64,000 nucleotides of DNA from Lithospermum erythrorhizon (Eukaryota; Streptophyta; Magnoliopsida; Boraginales; Boraginaceae): assembly GCA_019722365.1 (NCBI GenBank), contig JADFUC010002358.1, positions 992,001 through 1,056,000 on the forward strand, written 5' to 3'. Positions 12,549 through 22,762 of the stretch are shown here, in pieces. Below the pieces are notes generated by a model. The model worked only from the letters and a program-made list of their open reading frames with translations, was not told the origin of the DNA and did not search any database. Each line of letters starts with the position of its first letter. Position 1 is the stretch's first letter. The translations under genes and the position numbers were made by a program.

Positions 12549-15250
12549 TATTGTAAATTTTAAGCAGAGATTAATAATGAAAGAGCTTAAAATGAAGAAA
12601 ATAAAGTTAGCATCTTTATTATGGAGAAGAACAAAAAGGGGTTGGTATTTTTCTTGAATAAAATACGTGGTAGTAGGTAAGGTGCATCGGACCGGCTCGA
12701 TACTGTAACGGGTCATAAGAATGAAACATGTATGGAACAGGCTCGACGAGGCTTGACGAGTAATTATCATTTCACCCTTCATAATTTTTTACCAAACGAG
12801 CATATCTCGTTTAACGTGTTACCAAATGGTGATAACACCAATTCGCTTCAATTTAACAGGAAGGGTGTTATGTCCGTTCGATATGTACTTTGAAAAAAAA
12901 ATTGTGTCTTGTACTTTATTTCGTACCTTGAAAATATATGGACCCTCATGTATATCACTTTGGCTTAGTACACAATTTAGACCAATAAAGGAGTCAAACT
13001 CTATGAAATTTCAGCAATGGATTCGATTTTAACGTCTAATCACATAATTGAATTCAACTGAATTTCAAAGTATTGATACATCATAAAATTCATGTATGAT
13101 TTGAAAGTATAATTTTTTAAAAGCAAATAGAACGCCGTTTTGTCAAAGCGAGCTACCTCTTTTAAATTCTGTATCTTTTATCTTTCAATGTCACATAAGC
13201 CTTCATCATGCTTTTGAATTCGCCTGGCATTCTGATTTAACGTCAAATTAAGATTAAATTTTAGTAAACGAAAGGTAAATTGAATTACATATTATAATTA
13301 GATTTGAGAGCAGCTTTTATAATAGTTTAACATGTAGGTATTTTTAACAACTAAATATTTAATAAATAAATTAACAATTTAAAAATTAAACAAACACCCA
13401 AAACCCCGCTCCATTACCACTCCCCAGCTCCCCCGAACATCTTTCATCTTTGGAGTGGACCCATTTCCGGGCTGATAGCAAAACCACATACACAACCCTC
13501 TTTTGTTCCCTAAGTTTTAGCTCATCTTTCTCTAATTTTGATTTTTCGGTATCTCTCACGATCTTGGCTTTATTTCCTTGAGATAAAAATGCAAACTTCA
13601 TTGATTTTTGCGTTCTTGTTCATCAATCTAAGCCTTGTATTAATCTTTTCAACTCAAGTTAATAAATTTTTTTGCAAACCGACCACGCATGATTCGTTCA
13701 CTTGTTGGTGTATGTATTTATTGAAAGGTTGAATCTTTTTAATATATTTGAGCCTGTGATATTTGAATAGTAGTTGTCTCAAGCATTAAATAGTAAAATT
13801 GGGATGGGTAATACTTACATTGTAGATATTATTATTCTCACAAAAATAGTGGTTGATTAGCTCTTTTAAGGATTCTTTATGAAGATGATAAAGGGAAATT
13901 GATTGATTTTTGGTTATGAAGATTAGTTAATTGAGTGGTGGTTGAAATTTGTGAAGATTTGCAGAAAATAATAATGGTGGAAGGTTGAAGTTGGGGGTGG
14001 GTGGTGAGTGACGAGTGGGTGGAGAATTTGGGGTGATGTACTCATGTTGGGTGGGGATTTGAGGGGTTGTTAATTTGATTTTTTATTTATTTTATTATTA
14101 TTTTAAGTATTATTAAAATACACCCACACGTTAAGCTATTATAGAAGTGCCCTTCAAATTTAATATAATATGTAATTCCTAATTTATCCTTGGTCAAACT
14201 AAAATTTAATCTAATTTGATGTTAAAATTGGATGGTAAGGGGTAATTTGAATTGAAGTATAGTTGAGAATCTAGCTTAAAATGATAAAAGTATTAGGAGA
14301 TAATTTAAAAAGATAACGATAGTTAAATTGAAATGAAAAAGTCAAGAAACAAATTACTCGATTCAAACGTCGAGTATCAATACTCAATTCAAAATTTATT
14401 AAGAAGAATTCAAGTTGTATGAAGGATAATTGTAGTCTGGCATCATTTGCCATTACGTACATATGGTGTGCATTAATATGGAAGACTTAAATAACAACGC
14501 CAATTTTAGGCTGAATTGACCGGTTACTCATGTATTATCTTTTAATTTTCGATTTCCAGTTGAGCTATTTGTTCTTTTAAAAGTAGTCTTATACAATTGT
14601 TAAAGGCTATGTTTGAAAACTTTGAGATATGAAATTTATGATTTTGAGTTAGATTTCTAAGTTATAAGTTTGAAAGCTTGAGATCTGAGCTATGTTTTTT
14701 GAGTTAGATTCCTGTATTTTTTTATTTTGAGTTAGATTCCTAAGTTATAATTCAACAGAGGGCCGAGGGGTATATTCATTCACGTCTCCTTCATCAGCCT
14801 GTTTACTAGGAAGATATATAATGCGGATCACGAGAGCGGTTGGTTCATTAATGATGTCACGGTTAATTAGCCATTTAATATCCATATATACGAAATTTCA
14901 ATATAAAATGGCACATTACTAAAATGTATCATTCTAGATAGTGGTAGAAAAATTGAAAAAAAGTATCTAAAAATTATTTTATTCACCTAATTAAAATGTG
15001 TACCAAATTCGTTAAACAAAGTTAATCTGATTAGCAAAGTTAAAAAATATACTTATATAATTGACATTAATAGATTTTTTTATTGAGAAAATGGTACACA
15101 TATTTACCTAAAATGTACAAAAGAAAAAAAAATATATCAAAAAATGGTATAATTTATATTTTTGATTATTAATGAATAATTAATGAACAAAAATCTTAAT
15201 GACCATAACTTTCCACTAACGGATCTGGTCAAATTATATACTAAATTTCA
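12549..15250. other. Intergenic DNA upstream of AGPR
   Basis: The first few hundred bp are the AGPR 5' leader and promoter. Beyond that is AT-rich noncoding DNA. A G-rich block at 13975-14060 and a C-rich block at 13400-13450 give chance frames. GAGTTAGATT(C/T)CT recurs between 14646 and 14745. I see no gene. Confidence 0.5.
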
Positions 15251-15454
15251 GTTGAATTATCATAATATTAATAAAATTGTATTGATAATTGAATTATCAT
15301 AATACTAGTAAAATGGTATTGACAATCTCAATTGAATTACCATAATACTAGTGAAATGATATTGATAATTGAATTATCATAATACTAGTAAAATGATATT
15401 AACAATCTCAATTGAATTATTATAATATAATACTGTAAAATGATATTGATAATG
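15251..15454. repeat. Tandem array alternating 37/43-bp units
   Basis: Five units start with TTGAATTA(T/C)CATAATA and end with GATATT or GTATTGA. Alternate units end in ATAA or in ACAATCTCAA, so the higher-order period is about 80 bp. It is noncoding and intergenic. Confidence 0.75.
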
Positions 15455-16617
15455 TTTGAGATATTTTCTCCAAGGCAAATTGAAGTTTTCAACATTGAGT
15501 CGTCATTTGACTAGTTCGTCATCCATAATTTTATCGGATAAGAACACCACATGAAATCAAATACTCCTACTAACAAAATCACCATCAATAATGTTTTCGG
15601 CACATGCAATTAAATTAATCCAATGTAGGAGGAATATTGTATAATAATAGTTATCAACTTCCAAATCTTGGAAAACCTTCCTTTCACATCTAGTCATCAC
15701 ATACAACTTGACAATCGAACTGGAATCGAACCGATTCGTACACATTTCTAACATAACCATTCAATATATTATTCCTTTTTATCCTTAATATAAGTCTCTT
15801 ATATTGTTTTTCTTATTTTTAAGATATTGAATATTTGACAATTTTAGGCTTCATTTAATACGGAGTAATAATTAATGATTCAAATATTTATTTTTTATTT
15901 TTATAACTTACCTTTTATAATGGAAGGGAGTAAATAATTATCTTAAAACTGGAAACTTTATTAACTTATGTGAAATATTTGATTTCATTAATTAAGGATA
16001 TATTAGATAAAATATGGTGTAAAATAGGTTAAACGACTTATAATTTGAATAAATTGAAAACAATATAAACGAGATAGATTGATGTGATTAATTTTATTTT
16101 TAAAAGTATATTGTTTTCTTGTAATTTTTTTATATATTAAGGATATTAAAGATAGGAGGGAGCAGATTACTTTATATATTAACCATTTTATCTATGTACT
16201 ATTTAAGAGGTTACAATAAATTTCAGCGTAGTTAAATTACCAAAATGTTGCTTTTTCTGATCTTATAAATTTAAAAAAGGGTGGTCCAACAAAAAGGGTG
16301 ACAATAATGTATCTCCATGGATGATTAGTGGCTAACTTGTCAATCATGAATTATCACTAAACATATATACTAGTATACTACTATGATTTAGTAAGTTTTT
16401 ACTTCATTATGGGTATTTGGTAATGATAATTTCAAAGTTGTTTATGAACAACTTGTATTTTCTTTTTCTTTTTCAATTCTTTATATTAGATGATGATTTG
16501 ATTCGGCTAACCAAGACAATAATTGATCGGATAGGATTTAAGGGTAAAGTTAATTGTCAATTTGATTGTAATAAGTATAATCGAGTTGTTATTTATTTGA
16601 TCCCAATTGATGATAAT
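15455..16617. other. Intergenic DNA with MITE-like relic
   Basis: Around 15770-15930 there are GGAGTA/GGGAGTA-type ends like those of degraded Stowaway/mariner MITEs in plants, but no clean terminal inverted repeat pair. The frames at 15557-15760 and 16417-16638 show no family features. Confidence 0.4.
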
Positions 16618-16983
16618 ATAATTGTTGGAAATCAATGAAAATTGAATTACTTTTATTATCTTAGATTCGATAATTGTGTGTCAGTTCATTCTGAGGGATT
16701 GGTTAAATGTGATTATTGAGATTGGTTAAAATGTGATTCTTTAGAACTTAGTGTTCACCTTAGTAATTGTATATTACTAATTAATGGTTCTCATGATAAT
16801 TTAAGGGGTTATAGCCGATTCTTTAGATCTTACTCATTAATCATTCATAATAATAATAATTGGTCGATTATTATTATTATCTATTTCTTGATATACGGCG
16901 CAAGTCATGTGTCTGGTGATATTCGAAGATTATATTTCATGAAATTAAAGCGAGACTTATAGAATTAGAGAGATCGTCTCTCA

Positions 16984-17050
<67 letters not shown>

Positions 17051-17707
17051 CAAATATATATTGATGAGCGTGATTAGTTAAAACACCGAGTTTAATCGAC
17101 TCAACATTGAAATTGATGAATAACTTGATAACTTATTCGATGGTAACTCGTTAGTATTTAATTGACTTGTTAAGTTAATTAAATGGAACGACTTCACAGT
17201 GACTGTTATTTGATTAAGTCATAGCGGTTTAATTAAGTTAGCTAGACCCAAAGGCGGTTTAACACTTAGGTTGTTTAGCGGTTGGAATTAGGCTTTTGGT
17301 ATTTAAAAGAAAGAGACAAAGTTTTTCATTTCATGAAAAACTATTACTTTTCATACTCTCTCAAACCGCCCCCTCCCAAAAATTGGAAAGAGATTTTCTC
17401 TTCCAATTTTATTCCTCATCTTCTAGCAGTTCGTTTCTTGGATTTGATTCTCTCACAAAGTGTGTACAATCTAGGGAGACATCGTTTTTTGGTATTGAAG
17501 CAAAGGAATTGGAGGTTTTCAGGGATATTCACATGACATTGGCTTGGGGAGTTGATTTCATTTAGATGTAGATTTGCGATATACTGAAAATCTTTAATAA
17601 ATATTGCGTTTATGTGTTTGGAGTTAATATACATTATTTTGAGGATTGGGATGTATGAATTTGATGTTTTATGTAGGTAAAATTAAATGCCAGGTCCCAA
17701 CAATAAT
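16618..17707. mobile_element. Solo LTR with intact target-site duplication
   Basis: A 1,080-bp element (16623-17702) begins TGTTGG and ends CCAACA, giving the 6-bp inverted ends of an LTR. It is flanked by the 5-bp direct repeat ATAAT (16618-16622 and 17703-17707), the size retrotransposon integrase makes. There is no internal coding region, primer-binding site or second LTR within reach, so this is a solo LTR left by LTR-LTR recombination. TATTTAAAAG near 17300 may be its own TATA box, and the frames at 17282-17565 would be LTR leader sequence. The ends fit Copia-type elements better than Gypsy, but that is inference. Orientation is plus if the TATA is real. Confidence 0.85.
16986..17047. 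repeat. (AT)31 microsatellite inside the solo LTR
   Basis: Sixty-two bases of uninterrupted AT dinucleotide. Its position inside the LTR means it expanded after, or came with, the insertion. Confidence 0.95.
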
Positions 17708-19917
17708 GTTACAAGTTAGCCCCTCGTTGTATAAATATTAAATTTTAAAATTGAATGAAGAAGGTGTTTGATACTTTGTTCCTATGTAGATTTGTTTGAT
17801 AAATTGAGCTAACTTTAACATTGGGCAATATTCTTCGATTTGGAATATTATAGGTTGTTTTAGGATTAATGTCGATTGAATAGTAAGATGGTGGGATTCG
17901 GTATAGATAAAAGGGACCTTGACATGTCTGTTTCGCTTATAATGTAAGTGATATCCGTTTAGATTCACATGAATGCAACGTATAAACTTTGTAATTAAGT
18001 ATTCATTTTACGGAAATCAATCTTAGTTATGATACGGCCTTATTATTGTGAAATTAGATATATTAACATTGGTGATCTATTACTATTTAACTTCTATTAT
18101 GTTTATGTCCATATATGTATCTTTGTGTTAGCTATATCTTTTATTATGTTGCGTATCTCTATATGTTTTATCATAATAGGTAATCCTGATTGCTCCTGCC
18201 GTGGTATTCATCTTGTTAAAAAGAAATATCACTGACAAGTGTGCTCTGGTATTCACAGTCCATTACCTAAATTTTATTATTTTGTAATTTTCTAGAGTTC
18301 CAAACATGTTGCCGTTCTGAAATGCCAAATAGAGGAATGCAATCCGAAAAAATAATGGTAAATTTATATTAATTATGGAAGCGGGATAATAACTTCGACA
18401 TAGAAACATTTAATGGAATTACGTAGAAACATCAAAATACCATATTACCTTTGGAATTATCATGCATAAACATTAATATAAAATGACATACTTTCACAGT
18501 GGTTTCTGAGGCCAGACCACATAATCACCAGTAACGGATCTAATAGAATTTGAATAATCATAAGTATCTTTATCTTTGTTAGACAAAACTACAATAAACA
18601 TAACAAATTAAATCGAGAGACGTCTAAAGTAGATATAAAATTAAGTATTAACGTCTGAGAAAATGATTGCACATCAAATTTTTCAATAATATTTTTTCTT
18701 GCAATGACAATAAAAACAAGTAACCATCTTAATAATATCATCATGATTAGCCGTGAAAACTTGAGATTCTTTATCAAAAAACTTATCAAGAGCTCATTTT
18801 TGATAATTTTTTAGCTTCTTAAATTTTCCATTGTTTTTAAATTGTCCGAAGTCACTCTTGCGTTCTAGTCAACATAACTCAAAATGATAGATTATGAATG
18901 GAAACAACTTAAGATTTTTTTTTTCAAATAATGAAAAATTCTAATTAATTCTTCCTCCTAATAAGAAATAAATGGATGCACTATTGTTAGTATTCATAAA
19001 AATTTAATATATCAAACTTATGCATAATTCAATATAAAATCAAGAAAATATTACAAACAAAAAATTAAAAAATGAGGAAAGATGAAGAATTGGACAATTG
19101 GATTCAATTTTAAATAATTATATTTCAATTGAGTATTAGAATTAATATTAGATAAGCATTCAAATTGAGGAAAAATGAAAAATTGGAAAATATCACAAGA
19201 GCTTATGGAAAATAACTCACCATAGAAACATATAATGGCATTACATTAAAACATTAAAATACCATGCTAGAACATTTGAGCGAGGATTCTACTGCGTAAA
19301 ATTAATCTGTGGCATCTTTCACATGGTGGTTCATGACAGACCACAAAAACAAATTCATATATTTGATATCACATTATCCACCTTGACAAAAATAATACAA
19401 AATCGGGGATAAGAAAAAAAAAATTTTGAGGCAGAGAGTTTCAGGGAATAGGAGATTTGATGAGTAGAAAAACATGAACAAGATTGATAACAAAAAAAGC
19501 AAGAAAATTTGAATCAAAACATATAAAACTAACCAAGAAAAACTGAACAATTAATGATCATGCTAAAATTATGGGGCGCTTGTAATGCTGGCATGCGGAG
19601 GTAGGAAAGTTTATTTATAAAATTGAAAATGAACAGTGCAATCACTTACCGCGTCTTGTTATTGATCGAAATGTGGTGATCCGTGGCCAAAGGTGAATAA
19701 GCGCGTATAAACAACCAAAATGTGTCGTCGAAAAAGGCTGAAATAATCGGTCGCATCTTGAAAATCCACTTCGTCAGAAATGTAGGATATGTTCGTTGGC
19801 AAAGTATGGAGCATGCAAAATAAAATAATTTGTACATGATGATTATTTAATTCTAATGCGACCCTTGGACTCTCTCAAAAGCCAAAATAAAAAATAAATC
19901 GACTCCAAGGCAGACCT
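17708..19917. other. Intergenic DNA with a dispersed direct repeat
   Basis: I find no supported gene. Two diverged copies of a block of about 135 bp lie at roughly 18395-18530 and 19219-19360. Both run from a TAGAAACAT-TAATGG-ATTAC head to an AGACCACA tail. The remaining frames (17738-17968, 18029-18235, 18589-18789, 19646-19837) have no domain, splice or promoter support. Confidence 0.45.
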
Positions 19918-19928
19918 TATATAAATAG
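19918..19928 (+). promoter_or_regulatory. TATA box of the 61-residue peptide gene
   Basis: TATATAAATAG matches the plant TATA consensus and sits about 120 bp upstream of the ATG at 20042, leaving room for a leader of about 90 bp. Confidence 0.6.
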
Positions 19929-20041
19929 AGACTGGTACGTAAACTAATTATAGACATACAAAACGCGGAAATTAAACTAAGATCAGAGAGAAAACATTTG
20001 AACATAAAGTTTTAGTTTGAAACAAATAAGGCATATAAGTA

Positions 20042-20227
20042 ATGGTTATGCAAAGGTTGGAAATGTGTGTGGAGATGGTAAAACTAGCAGTGGAGTTTGT
20101 TGTTGAGTTTGTCCAAGCAGTGGAAACTGTTATTTCATCTTCATCTTCGTCTTCAGTAATGGTTCAGAACATGGAGAATCCAGCAACATCTGATGTTTCG
20201 ATTCCTTACATTGGCCTCCTTCTTTAA
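20042..20227 (+). CDS. Small uncharacterised protein, 61 residues
   Basis: I do not recognise this family. The frame starts MVMQRLEMCVEMVKLAVEF and ends in DVSIPYIGLLL. Residues 1-33 could form an amphipathic or weakly hydrophobic helix (CVEMVKLAVEFVVEFVQAVE), followed by a run of seven Ser and a short tail. There is no clear cleavable signal peptide. Support for a real gene is the strong TATA box 120 bp upstream, an AATAAA signal 180 bp after the stop, and T-rich DNA beyond. The second ATG (codon 3) is an alternative start. The frame alone could be chance. Confidence 0.5.
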   Translation: MVMQRLEMCVEMVKLAVEFVVEFVQAVETVISSSSSSSVMVQNMENPATSDVSIPYIGLLL

Positions 20228-20408
20228 TCACGACTATTATTGATGAATCATGCATCAAGAATGAGATTGCACCTTATGTACAGCTAGCTAGCTAGCTTTA
20301 TGTTTGTGTCAAATTTTTTTTGTTGGGGTTTCTTGATTTTTTAGCTAGAGTGTAGCTTTTGATTAAGCTCTCTGATCTTTTAATGTATGTACAATTTTGT
20401 AGTGATAA

Positions 20409-20414
20409 AATAAA
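20409..20414 (+). terminator. Polyadenylation signal AATAAA
   Basis: AATAAA lies about 180 bp after the stop codon of the 61-residue frame, in T-rich DNA typical of plant 3' ends. Confidence 0.45.
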
Positions 20415-21005
20415 GTAGTTTGGTTATTTCGTGTACATTGGTTTTATTACTCGACTATGATACCATGTTAAGACTTTGTGCTTACTATATGTTCTAAATT
20501 AATTATCGATATTGACTATGGTAGAACATCTGTACATTTGCTCTACATGTATTCCAAACTGTTGTATCTGGTGTACCTTATGCACATGAATCGATTGTGA
20601 ATAGTGCATTTGATTTGTTTGTGACAACTTTGTAATAACGAGAGCCTTGATATCTTCTGATTGTCTGAAAGTTGTGAAAGCCATGTTGGCATCATTGCTG
20701 GTCTCTGAGAATGTGGTGTGATACCTGATGAGATGAACATTGTGTTGATATCTTCTAATTTTCTCAAAAATGCAATTAATTTGTTATTAGTATGTTTTTA
20801 CTATTAGTTTCTTCTTTTGTTGCAGTGAAACTAAATTACTGAATATAATCTTATACTGAATGATATGTTCATAAATAAAAACTGCAGAATCTTCTGAGGA
20901 TTTTGTTATGGATTGGCTGCAGAGTCAACCAACTCAAAGTACCAAGTAATGTTTGTTGATTTATTTCAGTTTACATAAATAAAATTCTTATTTGTAAAAT
21001 CCAAA
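20415..21005. other. Intergenic spacer before the MES 3' end
   Basis: AT-rich DNA between two convergent genes. The minus-strand frames at 20499-20767 overlap one another and have no recognisable features. Confidence 0.45.
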
Positions 21006-22071
21006 TTAATTCATTGCTCTTCTCTGAAGATATAGGGAAAGCTCAAGTGGTTTAGACATCATGACCATATGATCAGATCCTCTAATCTCTGCCACTTCAT
21101 CTGGTGGATTTCCCTTGATCATCCATTCTTGAATATCTTTTGGGGTCACATTATCTTCATCAGGCATGACAAAAACTCGACGAACCGAACCATACTTCTT
21201 GATTGATAATTTCAGCACTCTAGACATGTCTTCAGAGCTATATATTCTCAACGGTCTGATTAAAGTTGTTGCTAGAGCCAAATCCTGCATTGGAAGTCTA
21301 TAAACTGAGTATATCTAGTAGCTAAGCCAATACTTTTCTGGAGGGAGTCTCCATCATTAAACTTGATTACCTCAGGGGGGCTTAACTGGTACACTTTGGA
21401 TGCTAGAAATTTCGGCCCGAAAGTGAAGGCTGTTACAGGATTATTAGGTCCATTATCGTATGTGTACAGATTATCCTGTTGGAAATCTTGTCTCCTGAAT
21501 GATATGGAAAGGGAAATCAAACCAAGAAATCAGAAGTTGAAGCCAATAATATTGGATATATAACATTGAAATTCCTACAAGATAATTCAAAAAGGCTTCC
21601 AGAGGATTACCTAAGCATCTCCTGCATGAGGGTGGAGATATTAAGCCCCGGGCCAGGCATCGTGGCAGTGACGAAAACAGACAGAGTAATTTGATGAGGA
21701 AATCTTTCCATGGCTTGAGAAATGGCTAAACCGCCAAAGCTATGACCGACAAGGATTACCTTCTCGAGAGGAGGAAGAGAAGCCATGAATTTCATTAGTG
21801 GTCTATGGTAATCAGATATAAATGGTACCTCAGATACTTGTTTTGGATTGATTCCTGAAGCTGCTAGATCAATTGCTGTTACATTTTGTCCAAATGACCT
21901 CAGTAGTGAGACAACCTTGTACCATGACCAGGCTCCATGACATGATCCATGAACCAGCACAAAGTGGTGGTTGTTCCTATTTGATTGTCCAGTAGTTGTT
22001 GCATTCGCAGTGAGAAAGAATAAGATTACAATACATATTATGATCCCCTTCTTCCCCCCTACTTCAGCCAT
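21006..22071 (-). CDS. MES: MES-family alpha/beta-hydrolase (methylesterase), secretory
   Basis: Member of the plant methylesterase family (SABP2, methyl jasmonate esterase, polyneuridine aldehyde esterase), which hydrolyses methyl esters of hormones or related compounds. Exons 21611-22071, 21371-21494 and 21006-21284 join in frame to 287 residues. Residues 1-24 form a signal peptide or anchor (KKGIIICIVILFFLTANA), unlike the mostly cytosolic members of about 260 residues. Then come the oxyanion region FVLVHGSCHGAWSWYK (37-52), nucleophile Ser111 in GHSFGG, Asp239 in MPDEDNV and His267 in GSDHMVM. The triad is complete, so the enzyme should be active; the substrate cannot be told from sequence. 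ATG at 22071 is the first in frame with the signal peptide. Confidence 0.93.
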
Positions 22072-22762
22072 GCTAAAATATACCCTTTCCGAAAGCGAAT
22101 CGAAGGGAGATTTTTCTGTCCTGGAGAGAAAACTATCAGCCAAATGTTATTATCTCCTCTTCCTGATTTTCATTTCTCATGTATCCCAAGTCAACACTTG
22201 ATAGAATCAAATAATGCACGAGCTTGGCTTTGAGGGGAAAAATAATTAGTTATTTTATATATGTAAATGAAAAAATGCATGCGTTGACCATTCTATATAT
22301 TGACTTGGTAGCTAGATGGAGTGCTCGTACTTTTTTTGTTTTTAGCACCTTGCGAGTCACAAAACTGAATTTTCTAACATAATTATTAATTATGGCCAAG
22401 TATGAATGCAGGAATTATAATCTGGCTTTAGAACAAAATCTTGAAAGGTGAAAAAACAATGATAATGTGAGCAGCACCATTCAGGTATTTTGGGCAAAAG
22501 AAATTGTTGAAAGATAAAATAGCAATCTTAAGAAGAAATTCAGTGGAAGTTTAATTGTACAAACAGTTACCAAATTTCAGTATCTTATTATCGCGACAAA
22601 GTATCCAACAAGTGTAATTAATATCTTACCCTGTAAGAAAAAGCAACGGGAAAGATACAGTAGATTTCAGAAGTTTGGAAGAGAAACAAGGTGTATCAAA
22701 TTTTCCTAATGAAACTATTTACATGTAGATCACAGTGGTAGTAGTGGAAGAACAAGTTGACT
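22072..22762. other. MES promoter and FAM114-like 3' region
   Basis: The part next to 22071 should be the MES leader and promoter. The right part is probably 3' UTR of the FAM114-like gene. Nothing else is visible. Confidence 0.5.

Noticed and set aside
17282..17565. Two overlapping plus-strand frames of 84 and 89 codons
   Set aside because: Both lie inside the solo LTR and show no domain; they are leader sequence of the element.
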